A stretch of DNA of 64,000 nt from Bradyrhizobium campsiandrae (GTDB lineage: Bacteria > Pseudomonadota > Alphaproteobacteria > Rhizobiales > Xanthobacteraceae), in NCBI RefSeq assembly GCF_014529705.1, contig NZ_JAANIH010000005.1, positions 62,001 through 126,000 of the forward strand. Direction: 5' to 3'. Below the pieces are notes generated by a model. It was not told where the DNA came from. It did no database searches and saw nothing but the letters and a program-made list of their open reading frames with translations. Below, one piece after another: positions 36,610-47,006 of the stretch (its first letter is position 1; each line of letters starts with the position of its first letter). The position numbers were made by a program, and so were the translations under genes.

Positions 36610-37683
36610 ATGGCTGGCGTGACGAGATTGTCCGTGCGGGCAGTTGAGCCCGGAATATTGGTGCTGTTCAGTGGGCTGATCACAGCCAATGTTGCCTCGT
36701 GGGCCTGGGCCGTTGCGCTGTTTGCCGATCGGCCCGCGGTGATGGCGACGGCGTTGCTCGCCTGGGCGTTCGGCCTGCGTCACGCCGTGGATGCCGATCA
36801 CATCGCGGCCATCGACAATGTCGTGCGCAAGTTGATGCATGTGGACGACGCGCCGAAGACCGCGGGGCTCTATTTCGCGCTCGGTCACTCCTCCATCGTC
36901 CTCGGGGCGACCGTGCTGCTTGCACTCGGCGTCGTCAGCCTCGGCGGAGACAGCCTGCTGAGGCAGCTCGGCAGCCTGATCGGCACCTCGGTATCCGCCT
37001 TGTTCCTGCTCACGATCGCGGCGATCAACCTTGCGATCTTCGCCGGCCTGTGGCGGACCTTTCGCACGGCGCGAGAGCAGGGCGTCCATGACGCCGCGGG
37101 GCTCAGTGCGCCGCTCGCCCATCACGGCTTGCTTGCGCGGCTGCTTGGCCCGATGTTTCGCCTGGTGACGAAGCCTTGGCACATGTTTCCGCTCGGCCTG
37201 TTGTTTGGTCTGGGTTTCGACACCGCGACCGAAATTGGCCTGCTCAGCATCTCCGCGACCGAAGCGGCGCGCGGTGCTTCCCTCGCCAACATCCTGGTCT
37301 TCCCCGCGCTGTTCGCCTCAGGCATGGCTCTGGTCGACACCGCCGACTCCATGCTGATGGTCAGCGCCTATCGCTGGGCGCTCGTCGATCCCATGCGAAA
37401 GCTCTGGTACAACCTCACCATCACCGGCGCGTCGGTTGCGGTTGCGCTGATGATCGGTGGCATCGAGGCGCTCAGCTTGATCTCTGATCGCCTCGGCCCT
37501 TCCGGCGGCGTGTGGGCGCTGGTCGACGCTCTCAATGAGTCGCTTGCCAATGCCGGTGCCGCGGTCGTTGCGCTGTTCGCGGTCGCGTGGCTGGTATCGG
37601 CGTTGCTGTACCGCCGCGTCATCGCATGTGACCCGTCGCATGCGAATGAGCTGCGAGGCGCCGATGCGACCGAGGCGGTTTGA
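36610..37683 (+). CDS. hupN: NiCoT-family nickel permease HupN
   Basis: A 357-residue inner-membrane nickel/cobalt transporter. The family signature RHAVDADHIAAIDN (HxxxxDH, about residues 57-70) lies in the second helix, with LGHSSIVL and LGFDTATEIGLL as the further NiCoT motifs. Location at the head of the hup cluster and length agree with HupN of Bradyrhizobium, which supplies nickel for hydrogenase. The ATG at 36610 has GGAG about 12 nt upstream, within the NikR palindrome end; a GTG at 36598 is in frame but lies inside the palindrome. The receptor gene overlaps its last 20 nt. Confidence 0.93.
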   Translation: MAGVTRLSVRAVEPGILVLFSGLITANVASWAWAVALFADRPAVMATALLAWAFGLRHAVDADHIAAIDNVVRKLMHVDDAPKTAGLYFALGHSSIVLGATVLLALGVVSLGGDSLLRQLGSLIGTSVSALFLLTIAAINLAIFAGLWRTFRTAREQGVHDAAGLSAPLAHHGLLARLLGPMFRLVTKPWHMFPLGLLFGLGFDTATEIGLLSISATEAARGASLANILVFPALFASGMALVDTADSMLMVSAYRWALVDPMRKLWYNLTITGASVAVALMIGGIEALSLISDRLGPSGGVWALVDALNESLANAGAAVVALFAVAWLVSALLYRRVIACDPSHANELRGADATEAV

Positions 37684-39973
37684 GGGCGGACGTCGCTATG
37701 GCGTGCTGACACTCTCGGCCTTGGCTCTGCTCGTGGATGGCGGCGGCGCCTTCGCGCGAGACGATGGCCTCGCGCAGGAATTGCCGCCGATCCAGATCAC
37801 CGCTGGCGAGACAACTCATCACAAGAAGCTTCCCGCGTCGCGCCGCGCTGGTGCCTCGCGCCCGGTCGGCCGCCGCATCCATGTTTCCCCGGCTGGCTCG
37901 CAAACCGCCGACCCGCGCAGCGTCGCCTCCGGCGAACAACGGGCACCCGGCATGGCGAGCGAGCTCACCGTTTCAGGCGAAAGGATCAACGCCCGTCCAT
38001 TCGCGCGGCCGGGCGAAGCGCTCGAAACCGTGCCGGGTCTGATCGTCACCCAGCATTCCGGCGAGGGCAAAGCCAACCAGTATTTCCTGCGCGGCTATAA
38101 CCTCGACCACGGGACCGACCTCGCCATCACTGTCGACGACGTGCCCGTCAACATGCGCACGCACGCGCACGGCCAAGGCTATGCCGACCTTAACTGGCTG
38201 ATTCCGGAATCCATCGCTGCGATGGACGTACGCAAGGGACCGTATTTTGCCGACGAAGGCGATTTCGCCTCGGTCGGGAGCGTGCATATCGGCCTGATCG
38301 ATCGCACCAGGACCCTTGCACAGGTGACCGCCGGCAGTTTCGGCTATCGCCGTCTGCTCGGCATGGACTCCGCCAAGCTCGGCGACGGCGCGCTGCTCGT
38401 GGCCGGCGAAATCGGCACCTACAACGGCCCCTGGGACAACCCGGACATGGTGCGCAAGCTCAACGGTCTGGTGCGCTACAGCCAGGGCACCGCGACCGAT
38501 GGCGTGTCCGTCACCGGCATGGCCTATGCGAACAGATGGAATTCGACCGACCAGATTCCACAGCGCGCGATCACATCAGGTTTCGTCGACCGCTTCGGCT
38601 CCGAGGATCCGACCGACGGCGGCAACACCAACCGCTTCGCGCTATCCGGCCGCGTGGCGCAGAGCGACGAGCTCGGCTCCTGGAAGGCGAATGCCTATGT
38701 GGTGAAAAGCCAGCTCGATCTCTTCAACAACTTTACCTACTTCCTCGGCGATCCCGTGCTCGGCGATCAGTTTCACCAGCACGACGACCGGCTGATGTCC
38801 GGCGCCAATATTTCGCGCACGCTGAACGGATCTTTCGCAGGCCTGCCGATGCAGACCGCCATCGGCCTGCAATCGCGCTACGATGCGATCGATCTCGCAT
38901 TGTCCAGCACCGTCCAGCGCGGCTTCATCTCCCCAATCCGCAGCGACAAGGTCGGCGAAGGCAGCGTCGGAGTCTATGCCGAGAACACCGTGCGCTGGAC
39001 CGACTGGCTCCGGACCACGGTCGGCTGGCGCGGCGACTACTACGCGGCCAATGTCACGTCGCTGTTCAATTCGAACAATTCCGGGCGCGTCGATGCATCG
39101 CTCGGGAGTCCGAAGTTCAGGATGGTGCTCGGGCCATTCAATCGGACCGAGCTGTTTCTCGGCGCCGGCTATGGCATGCATTCGAACGACGCCCGCGGCG
39201 CGACCACGACGGAAGATCCGGGCGATCCCGCCACAAAACTCTCGCCGTCGCCGTTGCTGGTGTGCACGCGCGGGGCGGAGATCGGCATTCGCAGCAGGGC
39301 CGTTACCGGTCTGGAGTCGTCATTCAGCCTCTTCATCCTCGACCAGGACTCCGAAATCCTGTTCTCGGGCGATGCCGGCGACACCGAGGCGACGCGGGCG
39401 AGCCGCCGTTACGGCTTCGAATGGACCAACCACTACCGCCCAAGCTCCTGGATCGACATCGACGCCGATCTGGCGATGACACATGCGCGCTTCCGCGGCT
39501 ATGACAGCGAGCAGGCGGCGGTATATGCCTCGCTCGCCGGCTATCCGGAGGCGCAACTTGGCAATGCGCCCGGCAGCTACATCCCGAATGCGCCGCCGAT
39601 GGTGGCGTCGGCCGGCGTCACGCTCGGTGAAAAGACCGGCTGGTTCGGCTCGTTGCGCTGGCGCTATCTGGCGTCGAGCCCGTTGACCGAAGACAACGCG
39701 TTCCGCTCGTCAGCGACCAGCATCGTCAACGGCCGTCTCGGTTATCGCATCGACAATGGCTGGCGCATCCAGCTCGACGTGCTCAACCTGTTCGACACAA
39801 AGGCAAACCAGATCAGCTATGCCTACGGTTCGCTGCTCAAGACCGATACGCTGTACGGCCTCTGTGCCGGCGGCGTCGCGCCGACGGCGGTCTGCCGCAA
39901 CGGCGTGATGGACTACGTGCTGCATCCGGTCGAGCCGCTGACGGTTCGTCTCACGGTGGCTGGGACATTTTAG
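37664..39973 (+). CDS. TonB-dependent outer-membrane receptor (candidate nickel receptor)
   Basis: A 769-residue TonB-dependent receptor. A signal (LTLSALALLVDGGGAFA) precedes a His-containing linker (ITAGETTHHKKLPASRR). The plug domain has RPGEALETVPGLIVTQHSGE and YFLRGYNLDHGTDLAITVDD, with a His-rich loop VNMRTHAHGQGYADLNW. The barrel includes LGDQFHQHDDRLMSG and ends with LTVRLTVAGTF, whose terminal Phe is the outer-membrane insertion signal. It begins inside the end of hupN, so the two are co-translated and share the NikR box; transport of nickel or a nickel chelate is inferred. Confidence 0.9.
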   Translation: MRPRRFEGGRRYGVLTLSALALLVDGGGAFARDDGLAQELPPIQITAGETTHHKKLPASRRAGASRPVGRRIHVSPAGSQTADPRSVASGEQRAPGMASELTVSGERINARPFARPGEALETVPGLIVTQHSGEGKANQYFLRGYNLDHGTDLAITVDDVPVNMRTHAHGQGYADLNWLIPESIAAMDVRKGPYFADEGDFASVGSVHIGLIDRTRTLAQVTAGSFGYRRLLGMDSAKLGDGALLVAGEIGTYNGPWDNPDMVRKLNGLVRYSQGTATDGVSVTGMAYANRWNSTDQIPQRAITSGFVDRFGSEDPTDGGNTNRFALSGRVAQSDELGSWKANAYVVKSQLDLFNNFTYFLGDPVLGDQFHQHDDRLMSGANISRTLNGSFAGLPMQTAIGLQSRYDAIDLALSSTVQRGFISPIRSDKVGEGSVGVYAENTVRWTDWLRTTVGWRGDYYAANVTSLFNSNNSGRVDASLGSPKFRMVLGPFNRTELFLGAGYGMHSNDARGATTTEDPGDPATKLSPSPLLVCTRGAEIGIRSRAVTGLESSFSLFILDQDSEILFSGDAGDTEATRASRRYGFEWTNHYRPSSWIDIDADLAMTHARFRGYDSEQAAVYASLAGYPEAQLGNAPGSYIPNAPPMVASAGVTLGEKTGWFGSLRWRYLASSPLTEDNAFRSSATSIVNGRLGYRIDNGWRIQLDVLNLFDTKANQISYAYGSLLKTDTLYGLCAGGVAPTAVCRNGVMDYVLHPVEPLTVRLTVAGTF

Positions 39974-40049
39974 GTTTGTCCCGTCGGTGGTTGCGGCAAT
40001 ATGGAGGTGGTGTGGTCGTGAATGGCAGGAGAGCCTTGGGGAAACATCG

Positions 40050-41369
40050 ATGAAGCGTGATCTCGATCTGGCCGGCTTTGACCTGCATCCGCAGCGCGGT
40101 GCGGTGCTTGGCGAAGTGCACGCGCGCCCGTTCACGCGGCTGACGGCGCCGCTGACCGTGCTGCGCATGGCTTTCCTCAGTCAGGGCGACGTTGCTGCCG
40201 CCGACCGCGAAAAATTCGTAGCGTTCTGTGCCGCCCAGGGGCAACCGCCACCGGACGAAGGAACCAAGCATCATCAGGTGACGATTGGTGCGATCCAGCT
40301 CCGGTGGGAGCAGCATTCCGAATTCACGACCTTCACCTGGATTCTCAGCCGCGCAAATCAATCGTCACGCGCGTTCGGCGCGATCGGGGATGAGCCGGCC
40401 AGTTTGATCCGGTCCCTTTCGCAATCCGGCCAGTTGCTGGTCGCGGTCAAGCTCGAGGTCGAGCAGACGTCGTCCGCGCTGGAGCGTGCTCAACAGCTTT
40501 TCGAGCGAAGCAGCCTCGCCATGGCCGCAGTCCGCAGCGGACCGGCAGTCGTTGCGTCCGACTTTCGGGTCGACGATCAGGGCTTCGTACGCATCCTGGT
40601 GTGCAATGATGGCCTGTCGCCAGGCCGCCTCGGCGCCCTGGTGCAGCGCGTGCTCGAAATCGAGACCTATCGCACGCTGGCGCTGCTCGGCCTTCCGGCC
40701 GCGCTCGAGCTTGCGCCGTCGGTGGATCATATCGGCCGGCGACTGGTCGAAGTGCTCGAGGAGATGCAGGGGGCGGAGGATCTCAAGCTCAACAATCATC
40801 TGTTGACGGAGTTGACCGCTTTGGCCGCGTCGCTGGAAAGGGGAGCTGCCGGCAGCCTGTTCCGCTTCGGCGCGAGCCGGGCCTATTATGACATCGTGCA
40901 GGCCCGCCTCGCCGTGATCGAAGGCGGCGAGATCGCGGGCTATCCGACCTGGTCCTCGTTTCTCGCCCGTCGCATGGCGCCGGCGATGCGGACCTGCGCC
41001 ACGATGGAGGACAGGCAAGCCAATTTATCGATCAAGCTCGCGCGCGCCGCCGACCTGTTGCGAACCCGCGTCGACGTCGAGCTCGAAGAGCAGAATCGCG
41101 ACCTGCTGCGTTCGATGGACGAGCGCACCAAGCTGCAGTTGCGGCTGCAGAGCACGGTCGAAGGATTGTCGGTCGCGGCGATCGGCTATTACGTCGTCAG
41201 CCTGTTCGGCTATCTCGCCAAGGGGGCGCATGACGGCGGGCTGCATGTCGAGCCTTCGCTGGCGACCGCGGTGTTCGTGCCGGTGGCCGTGGGCCTGGTC
41301 TGGATCGTGACCCGCAACATCCGCAGGCGGCACCTCAAACACGACGAGCCGTCGGGCGCGCACGATTGA
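40050..41369 (+). CDS. DUF3422 membrane-anchored protein
   Basis: A 439-residue protein of the DUF3422 family. It starts with FDLHPQRGAVLGEVHARPFT, has a central FTTFTWILSRANQSSRAFG and a long predicted coiled-coil in MEDRQANLSIKLARAADLLR to LLRSMDERTKLQ. Two hydrophobic segments end it (VEGLSVAAIGYYVVSLFGYL and LATAVFVPVAVGLVWIVTR). CorA-like topology, with two C-terminal helices and a cytoplasmic helical domain, is suggestive of an ion channel or carrier, but this is inference. It lies between the receptor and hupU in the same direction. Confidence 0.85.
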   Translation: MKRDLDLAGFDLHPQRGAVLGEVHARPFTRLTAPLTVLRMAFLSQGDVAAADREKFVAFCAAQGQPPPDEGTKHHQVTIGAIQLRWEQHSEFTTFTWILSRANQSSRAFGAIGDEPASLIRSLSQSGQLLVAVKLEVEQTSSALERAQQLFERSSLAMAAVRSGPAVVASDFRVDDQGFVRILVCNDGLSPGRLGALVQRVLEIETYRTLALLGLPAALELAPSVDHIGRRLVEVLEEMQGAEDLKLNNHLLTELTALAASLERGAAGSLFRFGASRAYYDIVQARLAVIEGGEIAGYPTWSSFLARRMAPAMRTCATMEDRQANLSIKLARAADLLRTRVDVELEEQNRDLLRSMDERTKLQLRLQSTVEGLSVAAIGYYVVSLFGYLAKGAHDGGLHVEPSLATAVFVPVAVGLVWIVTRNIRRRHLKHDEPSGAHD

Positions 41370-41437
41370 GCTGTGGAAACGAGCCTCTTGCGCTTCGGAA
41401 GATAGCGGTTGAAGCTGGGGCGACCGGGAGACGTATC

Positions 41438-42454
41438 ATGAGCCGATCCGACGGAATGACCAACGTGCTCTGGCTGCAGGGCGCCAGCTGCGGCGGCTGC
41501 ACCATGTCGATCCTCGAAAGCGGCGCCTCCGGCTGGTTCGACGAGCTCAGGCAGTTCGGCATCAACCTGCTATGGCATCCCTCCGTCAGCGAGGAGACCG
41601 GCGAGGAGGCGATCGAGGTGCTGCAATCCGTGCTGGACGGCAAGGTCCGGCTTGACCTGCTCCTGCTGGAGGGGTCCGTCGCGCGGGGGCCGAATGACAC
41701 GGGCCGCTTCAACATGCTCGCAGGAACTGGCCGCTCGGTCTATCGCTGGATGCTCGATCTGGCACCGCGCGCCGACTATGTGATTGCGGTCGGAAGCTGC
41801 GCCGCCTTTGGCGGCGTTCCGGCCGCGGGCTCGAACCCGACCGATGCCGTCGGGCTGCAGTTTGAAGGCTCGGATAGCGGTGGTGCATTGGGGGCCGGCT
41901 TTCGCTCGCGGCTCGGTCTGCCGGTCATCAACGTCGCCGGTTGTGCCCCGCATCCGGGCTGGATGATGGAAACCATCCTGGCACTGACCACAAAGGATAT
42001 TGCCGCGACCGATCTCGATGGATACGGGCGGCCGAAATTCATCGCCAATCATCTCGCCCATCACGGCTGCTCGCGCAACGAGTTCTACGAGTTCAAGGCC
42101 AGCGCCGAGACCATGTCCGAGCGCGGTTGCCTGATGGAGCATCTTGGCTGCAAGGCCACGCAGGCCGTCGGCGACTGCAATCAGCGGTCCTGGAACGGCG
42201 GCGGCTCCTGCACCAAGGGCGGCTATGCCTGCATCGCCTGCACGTCGCCGGGCTTCGAGGGCGCCCAGAACTTTCTGGAGACCGCCAAGCTCGCGGGCAT
42301 TCCGGTCGGCCTTCCAACCGACATGCCAAAAGCCTGGTTCGTCGCGCTCGCGGCGCTGTCGAAGTCGGCGACGCCGCGGCGCGTGCGGCTGAACGCGACC
42401 GCCGACCATGTGGTCGTGCCGCCTGGCCGCGCAACGCCCAAGGGCAAGCCATGA
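41438..42454 (+). CDS. hupU: HupU, small subunit of the regulatory (H2-sensing) hydrogenase
   Basis: Electron-transfer subunit of the H2 sensor, working with HupV to signal to HupT and HoxA. It has no Tat signal, as expected for the cytoplasmic sensor. The proximal cluster uses the plain four-Cys set: GASCGGCTMS at residues about 16-25, GSCAAFGG (no extra Cys) and AGCAPHPGWM. The distal ligands are HHGCSRNEFYEF and GCLMEHLGCK. GGGAG lies 7 bases before the ATG at 41438. It overlaps hupV by ATGA. Confidence 0.95.
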   Translation: MSRSDGMTNVLWLQGASCGGCTMSILESGASGWFDELRQFGINLLWHPSVSEETGEEAIEVLQSVLDGKVRLDLLLLEGSVARGPNDTGRFNMLAGTGRSVYRWMLDLAPRADYVIAVGSCAAFGGVPAAGSNPTDAVGLQFEGSDSGGALGAGFRSRLGLPVINVAGCAPHPGWMMETILALTTKDIAATDLDGYGRPKFIANHLAHHGCSRNEFYEFKASAETMSERGCLMEHLGCKATQAVGDCNQRSWNGGGSCTKGGYACIACTSPGFEGAQNFLETAKLAGIPVGLPTDMPKAWFVALAALSKSATPRRVRLNATADHVVVPPGRATPKGKP

Positions 42455-43890
42455 CGCGGATCACGATCGGCCCGTTCAACCGCGTCGAGGGTGATCTCGA
42501 AGTCCGCCTCGACGTCGAGGGTGGCCGGGTCATGCGCGCCGAGGTGACGGCGCCGCTTTACCGCGGTTTCGAGCAGATTCTCGAAGGAAGGCCGCCGCTC
42601 GACGCGTTGGCGCTGGCGCCGCGAATCTGCGGCATCTGCTCGGTGTCGCAATCGGTTGCGGCGGCGGCCGCGCTGCGTGACGCGATGTCCGTCGAGGCGG
42701 CGCCGAACGGGTCGCTCGCGACCAACATTGCCCATGCGGCGGAGAACGCGGCCGACCATCTGACCCATTTCTACATTTTCTTCATGCCGGACTTCGCCCG
42801 CGAGGCCTATGCCGCGCACGCCTGGCACGAGGAGACCCGCGAGCGCTTTGCGGCAACCCGCGGCAGCGCGACGCGCGATGCCCTGCCGGCGCGGGCACGG
42901 CTGCTGGAGACCATGGGCATCATCGCCGGAAAATGGCCGCACAGCCTCGCGTTCCAACCCGGCGGTACGACGCGCGCCATCGACCTCGGCGAGCGCGTCC
43001 GGCTGCTGTCGATCACGACCGCGTTTCGAAGCTTCCTCGAACGCGTCGTGTTCGCGGATTCGCTGGAGAACGTGCTGGCGATCACGACCGCGAACGAGCT
43101 CGATCGCTGGCGCGATGGCCGTCGCGGCGATTTTTCGCATTTCCTGCGGCTGGCGGACAGTCTTGCATTGTCGGAGCTCGGCAAGGGCACGGGCTTGATG
43201 ATGAGCTACGGCGCCTATCATGGCGTTGATGGCGGGTTGTTTCCGCGCGGCCTGTTCGGCCCCCGCGCAGCGATCGAGCCGCTGCCGCTGACACAGATCA
43301 CCGAGGATGTCTCGCACGCCTGGATGCGGGAGTCTTCGGTCGACCCTGCCCACAGCAATACGGTGCCAGATCCCGACAAGCCGGCGGCCTATAGCTGGTG
43401 CAAGGCGCCGCGGTTATCGGGCCAGCCGATCGAAGTCGGCGCCATCGCGCGCCAGATGGTGGCGGGGCAGGCGTTGATTGCTGACCTGGTGTCTGCGAGC
43501 GGGACCAACGTGCGCAACCGCGTGATCGCGCGGCTGATCGAGACCGCGCGCATTGCGCTTGCGATGGAGCAGTGGACGCGAGCGCTGCGCTTGTCGGAGC
43601 CGTTCTGCCATAGCGCAGGCGACATCCCCGATGGTAGCTATGTCGGGCTGGTCGAGGCCGCCCGTGGCAGTCTCGGGCACTGGATGGCGGTACGCGGCGG
43701 CAAGATCGAGCGCTACCAGATCATCGCACCGACCACCTGGAATTTTTCGCCGCGCGATTCCTTTGACGTCGGTGGCCCGCTGGAGCAGGCGCTCGTCGGC
43801 ACCGATGTCGGCGATGAAGGTCCCCGCGCGGTGGCGATCCAGCACATCGTGCGCTCGTTCGATCCCTGCATGGTGTGCACCGCACATTGA
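42451..43890 (+). CDS. hupV: HupV, large subunit of the regulatory (H2-sensing) hydrogenase
   Basis: A 479-residue NiFe subunit. N-terminal nickel ligands are in RICGICSVSQ (Cys60, Cys63) and C-terminal ones in SFDPCMVC. The chain stops two residues after the final Cys (TAH), so there is no cleavable extension and no protease step, the rule for sensor hydrogenases. Ile62 and Phe110 (HFYIFF) sit where catalytic enzymes have Val and Leu; in the Ralstonia regulatory hydrogenase these same positions narrow the gas channel and give O2 insensitivity. Coupled to hupU; followed by the hupS promoter. Confidence 0.95.
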   Translation: MTRITIGPFNRVEGDLEVRLDVEGGRVMRAEVTAPLYRGFEQILEGRPPLDALALAPRICGICSVSQSVAAAAALRDAMSVEAAPNGSLATNIAHAAENAADHLTHFYIFFMPDFAREAYAAHAWHEETRERFAATRGSATRDALPARARLLETMGIIAGKWPHSLAFQPGGTTRAIDLGERVRLLSITTAFRSFLERVVFADSLENVLAITTANELDRWRDGRRGDFSHFLRLADSLALSELGKGTGLMMSYGAYHGVDGGLFPRGLFGPRAAIEPLPLTQITEDVSHAWMRESSVDPAHSNTVPDPDKPAAYSWCKAPRLSGQPIEVGAIARQMVAGQALIADLVSASGTNVRNRVIARLIETARIALAMEQWTRALRLSEPFCHSAGDIPDGSYVGLVEAARGSLGHWMAVRGGKIERYQIIAPTTWNFSPRDSFDVGGPLEQALVGTDVGDEGPRAVAIQHIVRSFDPCMVCTAH

Positions 43891-44025
43891 CCGGAAACTT
43901 CGTTGCCGGCTGCAAATCGAATTGTTTCCGCTTCTCGTCATTTTAGCGCCCTCACGTACCTTTCATGAGAGCGATTCAAACGCAACGTTCTGGAATCTCT
44001 CCACTTTTGAATCACTCCAGGCTGT

Positions 44026-44041
44026 TGGCCTGCTTCTTGCT
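44026..44041 (+). promoter_or_regulatory. Sigma54 (-24/-12) promoter of hupSL
   Basis: TGGCCTG-CTTC-TTGCT has GG (44027-44028) and GC (44039-44040) separated by exactly 10 nt, as sigma54 requires. Transcription should start near 44052, about 34 nt before hupS. HoxA, encoded at 59685, is the expected activator. Confidence 0.8.
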
Positions 44042-44085
44042 GTCCTTGGCGTCATTGAAAAGTCAAAGCCGAGACGGGAGGGTTC

Positions 44086-45177
44086 ATGGGCGCGGCGACG
44101 GAAACATTTTACAGCGTGATCAGGCGGCAAGGGATCACGCGTCGGAGCTTTCACAAGTTCTGCAGTCTGACCGCAACGAGCCTCGGCCTCGGTCCGCTGG
44201 CGGCAAGCCGCATCGCCAACGCGCTCGAGACCAAGCCTCGTGTGCCGGTGATCTGGATGCACGGCCTCGAATGCACCTGTTGCTCCGAGAGCTTCATCCG
44301 TTCCGCGCATCCGCTGGTCAAGGATGCCGTGCTGTCGATGATCTCGCTCGATTATGACGACACCATCATGGCGGCCGCGGGTCACCAGGCCGAAGCGATC
44401 CTCGATGAGACGCGCGCCAAGCACAAGGGCCAGTACATCCTCGCGGTGGAAGGCAATCCGCCGCTGAACGAAGGCGGGATGTTCTGCATTGATGGCGGCA
44501 AGCCGTTCGTCGAGAAGCTGAAGATGATGGCCGAGGACGCGATGGCGATCATCGCCTGGGGCGCCTGTGCGTCCTGGGGCTGTGTCCAGGCGGCCAAGCC
44601 CAATCCGACGCAAGCGACCCCGATCGACAAGGTGATCACCAACAAGCCGATCATCAAGGTGCCGGGGTGCCCCCCGATCGCCGAGGTGATGACCGGCGTC
44701 GTCACCTTCATCACCACCTTCGGCAAGCTGCCCGAGCTCGACCGTCAGGGTCGGCCGAAGATGTTCTACTCGCAGCGCATTCACGACAAATGCTATCGGC
44801 GGCCGCATTTCGACGCGGGCCAGTTCGTCGAGGAGTGGGACGACGAGGCCGCGCGCAAGGGCTACTGCCTCTACAAGATGGGCTGCAAGGGGCCGACCAC
44901 CTACAACGCCTGCTCCACCGTCCGCTGGAACGGCGGCGTGTCGTTCCCGATCCAGTCCGGGCACGGCTGCATCGGCTGTTCCGAGGACGGCTTCTGGGAC
45001 AAGGGCTCGTTCTACGACCGTCTCACCAACATCAAGCAGTTCGGCATCGAGAAGAATGCCGATCAGATCGGCATGGCGGCGGCCGGCGCCGTCGGCGCTG
45101 CGGTGGCGGCACACGCGGCGGTGACCGCGGTGAAGCGGCTCGCGACCAAGCGCGAAGACGCCGACCACAACAGCTGA
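44086..45177 (+). CDS. hupS: HupS, small subunit of the uptake [NiFe] hydrogenase
   Basis: A 363-residue precursor. A Tat signal ([18 protein letters not shown]) ends near ANA46. Six cysteines surround the proximal cluster: [10 protein letters not shown] (Cys63, Cys65, Cys66) and [10 protein letters not shown] (Cys161, Cys166), plus KVPGCPP. Subtracting the 46-residue signal gives 17, 19, 20, 115 and 120, the numbering of E. coli Hyd-1, where Cys19 and Cys120 make the O2-tolerant [4Fe-3S] cluster. A C-terminal hydrophobic helix ([20 protein letters not shown]) anchors it to the membrane. GGGAGG lies 5 bases before the ATG. Confidence 0.97.
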   Translation: MGAATETFYSVIRRQGITRRSFHKFCSLTATSLGLGPLAASRIANALETKPRVPVIWMHGLECTCCSESFIRSAHPLVKDAVLSMISLDYDDTIMAAAGHQAEAILDETRAKHKGQYILAVEGNPPLNEGGMFCIDGGKPFVEKLKMMAEDAMAIIAWGACASWGCVQAAKPNPTQATPIDKVITNKPIIKVPGCPPIAEVMTGVVTFITTFGKLPELDRQGRPKMFYSQRIHDKCYRRPHFDAGQFVEEWDDEAARKGYCLYKMGCKGPTTYNACSTVRWNGGVSFPIQSGHGCIGCSEDGFWDKGSFYDRLTNIKQFGIEKNADQIGMAAAGAVGAAVAAHAAVTAVKRLATKREDADHNS

Positions 45178-45206
45178 TCGAAAAGACATATCAGGGTAGG
45201 ACAACC

Positions 45207-46997
<1,791 letters not shown>

Positions 46998-47006
46998 GAG
47001 GCGGAC

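Noticed and set aside
36441..36647. Open frame starting MARPKARRQRRW within the hupN upstream region
   Set aside because: It crosses the NikR palindrome and the hupN start in another frame, has no ribosome binding site and no family pattern.
43920..43935. IHF-like site (AATCGAATTGTTT) before hupS
   Set aside because: Two mismatches to the IHF consensus by eye; too weak to list as a feature although IHF is expected at a sigma54 promoter.
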